A stretch of 64,000 nt of DNA from Polytrichum commune (lineage: Eukaryota; Streptophyta; Polytrichopsida; Polytrichales; Polytrichaceae), in contig OX485806.1 of assembly GCA_950295325.1 (NCBI GenBank), positions 6,386,001 to 6,450,000 of the forward strand. The letters are read 5' to 3'. A model generated the notes under the pieces. It was not told the origin of the DNA. It did no database searches and saw only the letters and a program-made list of their open reading frames with translations. Made by a program: the position numbers and the translations under genes. This document shows positions 53,896 through 64,000 of this stretch, piece after piece; positions within the stretch are counted from its first letter, which is position 1, and each line of letters opens with the position of its first letter.

Positions 53896-54540
53896 CAATG
53901 GATGAGTTTACCTAGACACCACAAAGCTCGAGGGAGAGAAGCCTTGGGAACATGGCCCAAAAATGGGCCACTTTCAGCTACAAGCAGATGCTTCAGAGGT
54001 TGGGCAATCAGGTAGGCGACAATATCGTGCAACTAGATCTATGCCGCAATCAAGCGCGGCCACCACAATGGTTGCATATTTCCATAAAAATATAGCATGC
54101 ATTTAACCCCAATGCAATAAACACGTTGCATGTGTTTTACCCTACTTGTAAAAAATATAAAAATATATATTTCTTATTTCTTATTTCTTATTTTAGCACA
54201 TGTTTGTACTATTATGCTCAATGTTTTTAAATTTATACTATCGTAGCCTACATCCTCCAAGGGCCGCTTGGGCTGTGGAAACCCATGCCATATGCCTAAC
54301 CTAAGAGGTAATTGTCACATACAAGCGAACCTCTCAACATCCAACATAATATGTAGCCCAAAGGTTTTTGCTTTTTAACAAAAAAAATTGTTTGGCATTG
54401 GAATTATCTTCAAAGAGCCCGAATTTGTCTAGACCAAGTCATTACATGTGAATTAACCGCAAACCTATAGAAGGTGAAGTTTTTATGTTGGACGGTTGAG
54501 AGCTACTCTTGTATGTGATAATTTCCTCTCTTTGAAAATC
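53896..54540. other. Spacer, nothing recognised
   Basis: Contains a short TTTCTTATTTCTTATTTCTT run near 54,169. No gene seen. Confidence 0.45.
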
Positions 54541-54542
54541 TA

Positions 54543-55465
54543 CACCATTTATGGTATTTAGTGTCACATACACTATTTGCATAGGGCCTAAACTAAATGC
54601 CTAGAGGTCTTAAAATGTCACATCCTCTAATTGCCAATATGGTACTATTCATCAACACAAGTAACTTTTTCAAGTGAGAATTATTTAGGGTTTATGACCT
54701 TTAGTGTAGCAGATTGGGATACTCGAGATGGCAATTTTGCGATTTTAGTATGCAAGGGGAAGATATTATTGAGCATGCTAATGCCAAGTGTCAATTGTGT
54801 ACACTATAGTCAACATGTAGACCATTGTGTAACACATGCATATACCTCATGGCATCATTCAACATACTCGCTCCAAGATATAAGAGTATACAAACCTATT
54901 TCCTTTTACTTAAGCAATTTTTACATAAGTGTAGTACATGTGTGATATTGGGTGATTTTTCACAAGTATGGTAATTGATATCACAACGTATAACATAAAA
55001 ATCACAATTCATTTCCGAGTTTTTAAAATTACTATAAAATTTCAAAGGCAAGATTCTCTCCCAACTCATATTCATAGCATAGGTTGACTTATTCCCAATA
55101 ATTGGGAGACAAAAACTCGAGTATAATTAATGACCTCAGGTAACCCAAATTTGTGCCTTTTTAACTCACTTTTTCAATCATGCCGAATGTGACAGCCACA
55201 TGTGTGATTTTGCATGATAGTTCCATCATGTTAGAAAAGAGCGGCTACATGTGTGGAACTTCACGACTTTAGGGGACTCCATGTATAAAGATTGAGGGGG
55301 GGTATCGGAAGTAGATATATCTACGCTAGTAAGTGCACTCAAGTGTCAAGTGTCATAGGGTGACAATGATGATGAAGTTGTTGGTCATTAGTGTAATCTA
55401 GCATACGCCTCGAAACATCATAAGTGACACTACTACGCATGTGACACTAAATACGTCCAATGGTG
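54543..55465. mobile_element. 923-bp element with CACCATTTATGG-type ends, TA duplication
   Basis: The left end CACCATTTATGGTATTTAGT (continuing GTCACATAC) and the inverted right end CACCATTGGACGTATTTAGT (continuing GTCACATGC) match. TA flanks both sides (54541-54542 and 55466-55467). The ends are those of the 217-bp MITE at 21.8 kb, so this is a longer relative. The 104-codon plus-strand frame inside has no recognised content. Confidence 0.7.
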
Positions 55466-55467
55466 TA

Positions 55468-57089
55468 GCACAGAGCGGATATAAATACCCAAAGAAGTTA
55501 TGTAGGTTACCAGTGGGGCACATAGAGTCAAGGCAACTACTACTAAAGCTTATATGTAAGGGAAAGGGTGCTAAAACCAACATATGTAAATGTCTCCCAA
55601 CTACCAACACTCTGCTACCTTGAATTGTTCCATTAAAAAGGAATGGCCGGGCCCACATAGTGATGGGTTTAGATGCCATTAGTGGTGCCACCTCGTACCA
55701 AGCCTCCACTACCTTCATATAGTAGGCAACGGGCTCCACTCTACCTCGGGTCAGTTCAAGGTGGGTTTAGGGTGGCTTGTCAATGCCTATTATAGCCATA
55801 TAATTCATGGGATGGGGTGGTGGGGGGACAACTACCCTTCATAAAGGGGTCGGTTAAGGGGCACAAAGCCTAGAGGGTTGGTTATGGGCACAAAGGGGGT
55901 TAGTTCTAGTGGGAATATCGCGGGGGTCCTCATCACATGCAAGGCCGTGATACATGGGACCTAGGGGTTGGATTGAAGAAGCTACACTATAAAGGATGTT
56001 TAGTGTTTGATACACTAAATACAAACGCATACACTAAATGTCAATATCCCTATGAAAGTAAGTAATGTTAAATGTAAACTCGAACACTAAATACCAACTA
56101 TGGTAATATGTGGAAGTTACTTGTCTAGATTTCGTGTTAGTAAGGATATGAAAAAAAATGCCGCCGACTTCGGCAAATGAGAGATTAATGAGCCGGAAGA
56201 TGGGGCGTCATCCCCAAAATCGCAAGTCTAGTGAAATCCATGCTTCTTATGAAGGGAGGTAACAATATGAAAAGTAGCAGCACATTTATGCCTAACACTA
56301 ATCGTCAAGAAATTGAAAATTCGTGTTGAACAGGGTAAGGTGGTAACAACATTAGATATAATCAAACACTAAAGATCATATTCAGTGTAGTGACTCTAAC
56401 TTTGAATAAACATCAAATATACATTTAAACTTTTTGTTATACCTATATTTAGCCCAAACACTAGTATAAATACACGCGCTTTATATCAAGCACGTAGCCA
56501 TATGCATGTGCAATAGCTTAAAGTGTTGGTTTAAGCACCGTCTACCTTGAGTATCAAGATGTTCAAAGTTTCGCACCATTTTTGTAGTGCGTTGTAGTAC
56601 ATACACACACACACACACACACCAAGTTTAACAGTCACACATTCCTTTGGTAGAGTGACATTTCAAAGGGGAATTTCGAGACTATTCTCCTTTAATTTGG
56701 AAGCCGAAAGCACTTGTGGTGTGGGGTGCCTTCATGGACAGTGTGGGGTGCATTAAATGATGCTCAGTAGGAATCCTTCAATGGCCTCATGATGCTCGTC
56801 ATCAAGCATTCATTCATGTGTAACTTTTCCAATACATTCTCGCTCGAATTACTTTACAAAGAATAACACTTACCATGTGAGATGCAAGTGGCACACATTT
56901 CCTTGGAAGACTTTTGGCTAGATTCCGCGAGTGCCATATGCATTCATGTGATTGACAATGTCATTCTAGGAATAAGACAAAGTTGTGTACGGTGGTGTCG
57001 TTTTGAGTAACGTGAGTGGACCTAAAAGGGGAAATCTTTGCTATACACCCCACTTTTCTTAGGATAATCGTCACATGGTTAGGGTGAGA
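55468..57089. other. Spacer with scattered ACACTAAAT words
   Basis: Between 55.97 and 56.45 kb the words ACACTAAAT and TTTAGTGT recur, probably remnants of the CACTAAAT- or CACC-ended MITEs. A perfect (CA)n lies at about 56,602-56,622. No gene recognised. Confidence 0.4.
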
Positions 57090-57330
57090 TGATCAAGATG
57101 TTCAAGTTGAGATCGTAACCACATTCTTCATAATTTTTAAAGCTCGTATGAGTATCTCGTTCATTATGAAAGTGAAGATTTTCTTTCTTCTTTAGTTATC
57201 ATATAGGTTCTTCCGATTGCATAGATTGTTGAATTTAGAGTGATTAAACAAGTGCACTTTCTGGTATCCATTCTTATATCCACTCCTAGTCACATGTCAT
57301 CGTTCAAATATAGATGTTCAATAAAGATAA
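57090..57330. repeat. Dispersed repeat E, copy 3
   Basis: Blocks AATTTTTAAAGCTCG, GAGTATCTCGTTC, AAAGTGAAGATT, TTGTTGAATTTAGAGTG and GTTCAAATATAGATGTTC align with 51,985-52,235. Confidence 0.5.
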
Positions 57331-57445
57331 GTAATTGAATCCTGCAAGTTAACCTGAAAAGGGTTCCAAGAGGGTTGACGGGTTCAAGAAGATCATTATT
57401 GCACAATACATTGTATCAATAGATTGGCAATAAATGTGACAATAA

Positions 57446-57481
57446 ATGAACGAACGAATGAATGAATGAATGAATGAATGA
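57446..57481. repeat. (GAAT)n microsatellite
   Basis: About nine tetranucleotides, the first ones reading GAAC. Confidence 0.9.
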
Positions 57482-60400
57482 TGGATACATCAAATACTCC
57501 AACAAAACCAACACCACAAGTTGTTCATAGAGTATGTATAAGCATGTATAAATTAATTCCATTTTTATGGTAACACTTGGGTCATGCTTGTTTCCCACTT
57601 CTTTGTCACTCTAGCCATTTCTTGACCACCAATTGTTTCTTACACAAGCTAGAGGCTTCATTCCCAAATGGATTGAAACTGAAATCTAGTAACATTTGGG
57701 AATATGACTTGTGTCATTCAAGAATGCTTGTAGGAATTTGATTTTAGCGGACATGTGTATATTGTCGCATCATCTTATGATAACATCTAATAACAATAAT
57801 TATCATACATCGTAAAGATATAGTCAAGTGTAATGGAAATTTCAACTATAGGCCCATACATAAGTGGCCTTGCCTACGGAAATCTCATACGTACTTGTGA
57901 CCGACTCCACATATTTGTGTATATGGAGTACTCCCATGGCTTATTTCCTATATTTGGGATCAAGGTTATAGAAATCTCTCTAAGATCAATTGTAAAAACA
58001 AGGTAGTTTTGTGAACTGTGAATTGGTATGAAGATCCATAACTGCATGGTTGACCTAAAATTGCACATTTCATGCTACCATACATGTCGAGAAGAATTGT
58101 TGTGGAATAGGATATTGAAAGGGCATTTTGATAAATTAATTTGAAATCACAAAATATTAATAGATTGAGATTGGATTTGAGCACTTGTGTAGATTCTAGC
58201 GATGATTGAATTTCCTATAATTATTGATTTGGTAAATCACCTTGTATGTGCACACACTCATAGCTTAAATGGGCATAATATTGAGAGAGTTGCAAGATGA
58301 ATATCTCACAAGTGCCCAACGGTGCACTCTAAGTTGTAGTACTTGTTCATCTAGATTTTCTTTATATAAAAAAATGTTTAAAGTGAACATGTCCCGTACT
58401 TAGTACATATAGAAGAGATATTATTAAATACAAGGTTTGTAGATATTTTTGGATTATTGTACAATGTTCCTAATGTTTTAAAAATACGATATGCATGATT
58501 TGGGTTCTAGGCATGAGTGGTTGCATATATTTTGAACACGTGTGTGTAGAGGCTTTGTGTAATCTCCATAATGGTTTGTACTCTCTCTCCCCCCCTCTCT
58601 CTCATGTTTTTTTTTTAAATGTATAGCCAAACCCAAAAACTAAAATTTAGAATACTTGGTGTTGTTAGAGTTATGAGTAAAGGCCTGGAAAGGAATGGCA
58701 CAAAATTGCTAGTTTCATGCCTCTTTGAAGGTCTTTAGGTGCAGTGTTTTCATCTTAGAAATTTGAGTTGAAGTATTTTATGTATTTGCACAACTTTGAT
58801 GCAATTCTTTCAAAAACACTTTCTAACAAGAAAAGAATGATGAAATTGCAACACTAAACATAATTAGGGGAATAGCAACATAGCATTCCAAATCAAACTC
58901 TTTGACTCCTTACATAACATTACCAACCAACGGGTGTTTGTTCTATGGATCTTGAGAATGTAACCATGGGATGTACAAACATTGCGCATGGAGAACAAGA
59001 TTCAAAGTGTACTCCCAACATCCCATTGTTAAATTCTTAGGCTCCACAACTACTTAGTAATGCCATGTACAATTTACTCCATATTGTACAAAAACTAGCA
59101 TCTTATAACTATGAGCAACCTAATGCTCTATCTTCAACACTCCCACTATGCAAGTAATCAAAGGATTGTAATTTCAATGCTCTTCATAATGATTTTTACA
59201 TATTTTTACAAGTGTCATGTTTTCAAATGACACAACTTCAAAGAGTCACCAAAATCTGCTATATTGGCATTTTCTTCACCATATTGGGGCAATATGTAGT
59301 TCTTTCACCATTATCCAAACACCCGGCGCACTCTTGAGAGGTATCTTTGCTTTTCTAAAGGTTATCTCTCTCTATCAACACCTTAACTTGGTTGTTTTTC
59401 ATTGTTAGAATTGTCTTTGGGCAGAGTTGTTGAAAAACATCTTTTGCTTGCTAGTTCTTCTCTTATTTATTGAATTGCAACTTAGTTATCTCTTACTTGT
59501 TCCTCAATATTTGGACCAAGACCAAACAAAAGCGATTTAGAAGATTGGTCCACCTCAACCACCGTAGGAACCTCACTTCTCCCAATTGGATGCATTTCCA
59601 AAACACTCCCAAAACTCATACTATCATTTATGAACACAACATCTCTCATGTGTACAAACACGTCCAAGTGTGCTATCTCCAAAGCACAATCCTAGGAGTT
59701 CTATACAAAAATTGGTATATTTCCTACCTTTTATAAAACAATTCATATTTTTATTTTTATTTTTATTTTTTCACTTTGAAGCTACCGAAAGCCAATTTTT
59801 TTTTCTCGATTAAATTCCAAGATTTACCTTTACCATTCGGCAATTTTCCTAGTTTCTAAAATTTTCTTCGGTATATTTATGAAGTTAAGTATATTAAGTC
59901 AATTTCTTTATATAAAATAAAATTGGTGTTATGCTTTTAAGGGAGTGAATTTGTGTTGAAAGAAATTCCAAGTATCCCTGGAAAGAGTTGAACCTTGCCA
60001 AGCCCCCACCATCTTGGGGCCAAGAATGTAGCCTTTGAAAAATGTATGGATCCAAAGAGGGTGCATACATTTTTAGAGGTTGGTTAGTACAACATTACAT
60101 GCACCCTTGAAACTAATCAACATCCTTAGAATTGGGAACAAAACTGAAGTTATTGAACAAGAAACGTCACTTGCAGAAGACATATAACGTGAATGGTTGG
60201 CATATATGAACCAATACTTAGTTTCATTTTCCCACAAAGGAATTGCCTCTTCAATGATATTATCAAAGTTCTCATATGGCCCCTCCCAAGCAATTCTAAG
60301 AAAAGCTTCCAAATTTTTGTTTTCAACCCAGCATACCTTGAATCACTCACAACCGATACCCAAATGTGATCCCCCAAACCATCATAAGCACCCACAACTT

Positions 60401-63130
60401 ACAATCAACCCACCAACATGAAAATCCAACATAAATGTTCCTCGAACCTCCATGCATCTGCGAACATCATCATTCAACTTACAATCAATCTATTGTCAAG
60501 ACAAGGCCACAATCACCATAACTACTATTACCCACAATTGCAAAACCAAAACAAAAGATGGAAAAAAACTACCATTTTAGTACTTATTTCAATGTACCCT
60601 TGAACGAGATTGACAAGTGGTGCAAGATCGGAAGCCACCCACTAAGCTTGAAGCCAAACACGGAGCTTGAAAACATCATTTAAAAATACAAAAGTAGAAG
60701 CGGAAGCTCAAAGCATGAATGGGGTAAAGAGAAAAAACCCTAATGGAGGAGTGAGGTACTTTGCCCAAGGGGCTCAAACTCTTCTTATACTTGTGAGAGA
60801 GGGTCCATGGCAGCTTAGAGCCTCAAAACCCTAATTGGCCTAATGACAACGGAACCAATCATAAATCAGCCTCCATGGTTTTGACCTTATGAGTCATGAC
60901 TCTAGTATTACCCTAGTAATATTTCCGCCCTATCCCTAGTCCCTTCAGCTACTTTCCTAAAATTAAAACATTGACTCGGTAAATATCCCAAACTGTGATG
61001 CCTCAACTGGCCATATTGCCAATCTATTCTCCCTTGAACCGGTTGATTTCCGACCTCAACAATTTTACATCGGTACCTCGTCTGAATCATTGCATACTCA
61101 TTTGGAAATCTCCAAAAAAATTCGGCTAGCTCGTAACTAAATGTTGGTACTCCCCGTACATCGCTCCAAAGACATCTTTGCTCGCCTTTCCATATCATTG
61201 GAAAACGGTGCCCTAGTTATTCACCTTAATGCATAGTTGACACCTTAATGCAACTTTGAATTGTTAATGAACACCCTTCATATTGCAATGTCCAAGCCGA
61301 CGATGCCCAAACTTACGTGCATTATCTTTCTTCGATGATTGTGCCAAATTGGTTGCATCCAGTTACATTTATTGTCTATTGTGCATCTTACATTCTTTTT
61401 GTAATTGTATTATCCCACATTCACTAAGCTCACGTAGTTGACAATTGTGTGGTTACAACTCACATATACTGCAATGGTATGCACTCTCCATCACATTGTT
61501 GTGCGTACTGCACATGATGCTTTATTTTCATTTTATTAGTGCCAAAATGTAGTTTCCACATGAAATTTAAGAGGGTTTTGGCCAATGTAAGATTGACACA
61601 TGGCAAAATTGAAGGAGTATAATTATATTTTGTTGGAATGTAGAGGCCTCTAGTGTAGAAGAATATCATCACAAATTGTTGGGAATTTGAGCCAGTTGAA
61701 GACTCCATGTTGGCGGACTCGTGTCTTTTGATGAGTGGTTGCCCCATTATATAGACAATGTTTGTGCAAGGATGGATATGTTATGAATATTGCTTGACTA
61801 ACAAATGGTATAATAATATACATATTAATACTATTACTAGTGATAGTTGATGTTGCTTTCCATTTTTATTTATGTTTCTTAAGGCCATGCTAAGTGAATG
61901 CTAAGAGGCAACTAAGGACCTTGTTGAGCATCACGATAGCTTATCGTGTGTAAGAAAATTTTGACTCATGCTCAAGTCCAAAACATGAGTGGCCTTGTCT
62001 TTCAGAATTTATATATGAGGTTAACCCTAAGTGCTTATGAGAACATGGGGGTTTGAGCGCTTCCTAAGATGGTCTATAAACTAACAACTTTCAGAAAATT
62101 TTAGGCATAATGCCCCTTTAACATATGTTGGGATTTTCTAACATAACGAATGATGGTGGCATGAGTATTATTCACTCTACCATAATGAATCGACATTTCA
62201 GGTAGGCCATTAAGGTAACCTAGGGCCTACCTCTCCCCCTTTAGAAAGGGGGCTAAGCCTAGAGGCTTTGTAATGTTATAATTTGAGGATATCTTGAGAA
62301 TTATTATAAAAGAGAAGTTGGGAGGCACCATCAAAGAATCACATCCATATGGTAAGAAATTTAATCAAACGATTTTGGTCACCTTCTAATGAATATTGAA
62401 GTAAAAACTTTCAAAACTCATCAAAATCATATATCTTGATGTTTGATGAATTACTTGACATGCTCACTCAATATTGAAGATGCTTTGGATTTGTGGAATA
62501 TAACATTACACAACCCCTTGGCTACATTTTGTGGGACCGTGTATCACATGAGCTGAATTATAATTCAATTTTGGAAGTCCTTGTGTACAAGTTGCATTCA
62601 TGCTATGTATTGTGAACTTTTCAACAAGCATCCATAAATGATCAGACTTTGAAATGCGTCAGAGGTTGAATAAATGATCAACAATTCAATAACAACACTT
62701 GTGTTGCATTAGCAAATCCACGATGAAGCATCAACAAATATCTCATCCAAAATGGTACCTACCCTGTTTTAGTCATGGTTATCAAAAGTGATTGTTTTAT
62801 GATCCCGTCAATGAATACACATGTCATCCCAATTGTGTTCACAACTAAGTATGGAACATAGTTAACAAACTTCAAAGATGCAATCCAATGTGTTCTAACA
62901 TGTGTCTCAATAGTGTTTGTTCTTTGATTCCCATGGAACCACACATCAATCAAATATAGATGTCCTATTAAGAAAAATAACCAAATAACACCCACATACC
63001 TAAATGGAATCCTTGATGCCTCTCTACCCCTAGAGTAGAGGCACCCATAACATATCACTTAAGAGGTTCTATGCCAAATTTAGAGAAATATAAGACAATG
63101 CAAAAATTTCCCATGTAGGAAGACATAAAT
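57482..63130. other. AT-rich region without a supportable gene
   Basis: Short frames on both strands (for example minus-strand frames at 60.07-60.31 and 60.91-61.20 kb) look moderately protein-like but match no family I know, and they lack gene context. The words CTCTCTCTCC and a C6 run lie near 58,580. A repeat E fragment is near 62,930-62,985. Confidence 0.35.
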
Positions 63131-63936
63131 AAGGAGGATTGCAATTTTTTTTGGTATTTTCATTCCTTTAAATTGATATTTTTATGAATTTTTGAAGCCA
63201 AAAGTTGGCATGAACACATTACCAATGTATGGAGTATGCCATAACCGCTCATTTTGAGACAAATTCCTCCTCACTTTAGCACTAAAAATTGGGGATATGC
63301 GTCATGGCACTATCGATTCCTTGGTGATACCATAATCAAAGTTACAAACTTAGGGTTAGTTTCCATGTAGGCTGCTACACCTGCCAAATTCTAGTGGAAA
63401 TGTAGATACCGTCAAACCATGAAACATGGAACCTTATTTTAACCACATACGAAAAGAAATTACATAAATTATTTGCAACCTATTCGAAACTATGACACGC
63501 TATAGATTCCTGATGGGATCTTGATTGAGAATGGGAGCCTCTATTCTAGTTTGGGACACATCCAACAAAACCAAATGTGAGGATTGATGTATGTGATTTT
63601 GAGTCTTGCAAATTCCTAGATGTTGGATAAGTTTAGGTCAAGGCATCCATAGTCAACTAGGTCCATTTAACTGCTCACTAGGGTCATGCAATGCTGACAT
63701 AGATGAGATCTATAGTAGAGGCGCCTATTCATGATCATGACCCCATCACCAATCTATAGGGTACCAAAAATGCGATCAGTTTGGCACCAAAAGTGGCATC
63801 ACATATGTCTTGGTTTTGAGTGGTAAAGTGAGGAGGAATGAGCGGTTACAACGAGCAATTATGGCATACTCTAAACATTGGTAATATGTTTGGGCCAACT
63901 TTTGGCTTCAAAAATTCATAGTAATTCCAATTTAAG

Positions 63937-63971
<35 letters not shown>

Positions 63972-63982
63972 CAATCCTCCTT
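63131..63982. mobile_element. 852-bp foldback element with about 190-bp inverted arms
   Basis: The left arm starts AAGGAGGATTGCAA and contains GAATTTTTGAAGCCAAAAGT, ACATTACCAATGTATGGAGT, ATGCCATAACCGCTCAT and CCTCCTCACTTTA. All are found inverted in the right arm at about 63,800-63,982. A (TA)n tract (63,939-63,968) interrupts the right arm. No target duplication is evident, since the right flank is a T run. One arm-like fragment also occurs at 38.2 kb. Confidence 0.75.
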
Positions 63983-64000
63983 TTTTTTTTAATCTTCCTT

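Noticed and set aside
60073..61198. Minus-strand frames with somewhat protein-like composition (for example KTKIWKLFLELLGRG; WKGEQRCLWSDVRGV)
   Set aside because: No recognisable family, no continuity between frames and no gene signals. A profile search could reopen this.
1..64000. CRISPR arrays, bacterial operons, organellar insertions or integrated viral genomes
   Set aside because: No regularly spaced identical repeats, no prokaryotic gene layout, no rRNA or photosynthesis genes, and no capsid or viral replicase motifs were seen.

Overview
This window reads as nuclear DNA of a land plant. The supports are an R2R3-MYB transcription factor gene with the canonical first MYB intron, an AP2/ERF-type gene, a plant-type PIF/Harbinger transposon, a Cassandra-like LTR that carries a 5S rRNA-like segment, tRNA-type SINEs and many MITEs. 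The DNA is mostly AT-rich. GC-rich islands coincide with the MYB gene, the AP2 gene and the Harbinger element. Gene density is very low: two host genes are convincing in 64 kb, both on the minus strand. I cannot name the species. A non-angiosperm lineage is possible but is only an impression.

Layout. The left 10.5 kb is a graveyard of nested transposons. The window opens inside a MITE that continues past the left edge. Next comes a heavily mutated non-LTR retrotransposon on the minus strand, with an endonuclease fragment near 10.1 kb and a reverse-transcriptase fragment at 5.3-6.05 kb. It is split by a TA-target MITE, a Tourist-like MITE, a 1.3-kb hAT-like element and a SINE. From 11.4 to 14 kb there is a MITE (its sister is at 41.7 kb), a dispersed repeat and a 1.1-kb foldback palindrome. 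A MIXTA-like (subgroup 9) R2R3-MYB gene occupies 15.15-17.09 kb, with a TATA box near 17.56 kb.

From 18 to 32 kb the DNA is gene-poor. It holds several MITEs, a SINE with clear target-site duplications, a deleted pogo/Tigger-like element with the tail of a transposase, a degenerate tandem array, a small hAT-like MITE and the Cassandra-like LTR. From 32,102 to 41,051 lies a complete 8,950-bp PIF/Harbinger element with matched TIRs and a TAA duplication. It has an intact DDE transposase on the plus strand and a convergent MYB/SANT-like partner ORF on the minus strand. Its interior has been invaded by a MITE and contains a GC-rich low-complexity block with an A49 tract.

From 44.5 to 48.1 kb an intronless AP2/ERF-like gene sits between two tandem-repeat fields: roughly 340-470-bp and 92-bp repeats on its 3' side, and a triplicated promoter-like segment on its 5' side. 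The right 16 kb is AT-rich, with MITEs, hairpins and dispersed repeats and no gene I can support. It ends in a foldback element at 63.1-64.0 kb.

The most interesting items are the Harbinger element with its GC-rich cargo, the poly-G-ended hAT-like family (three copies, each with a perfect 8-bp duplication), the 5S-bearing LTR, and the repeat-flanked AP2 gene. All boundaries come from reading the sequence by eye. No database search was run.
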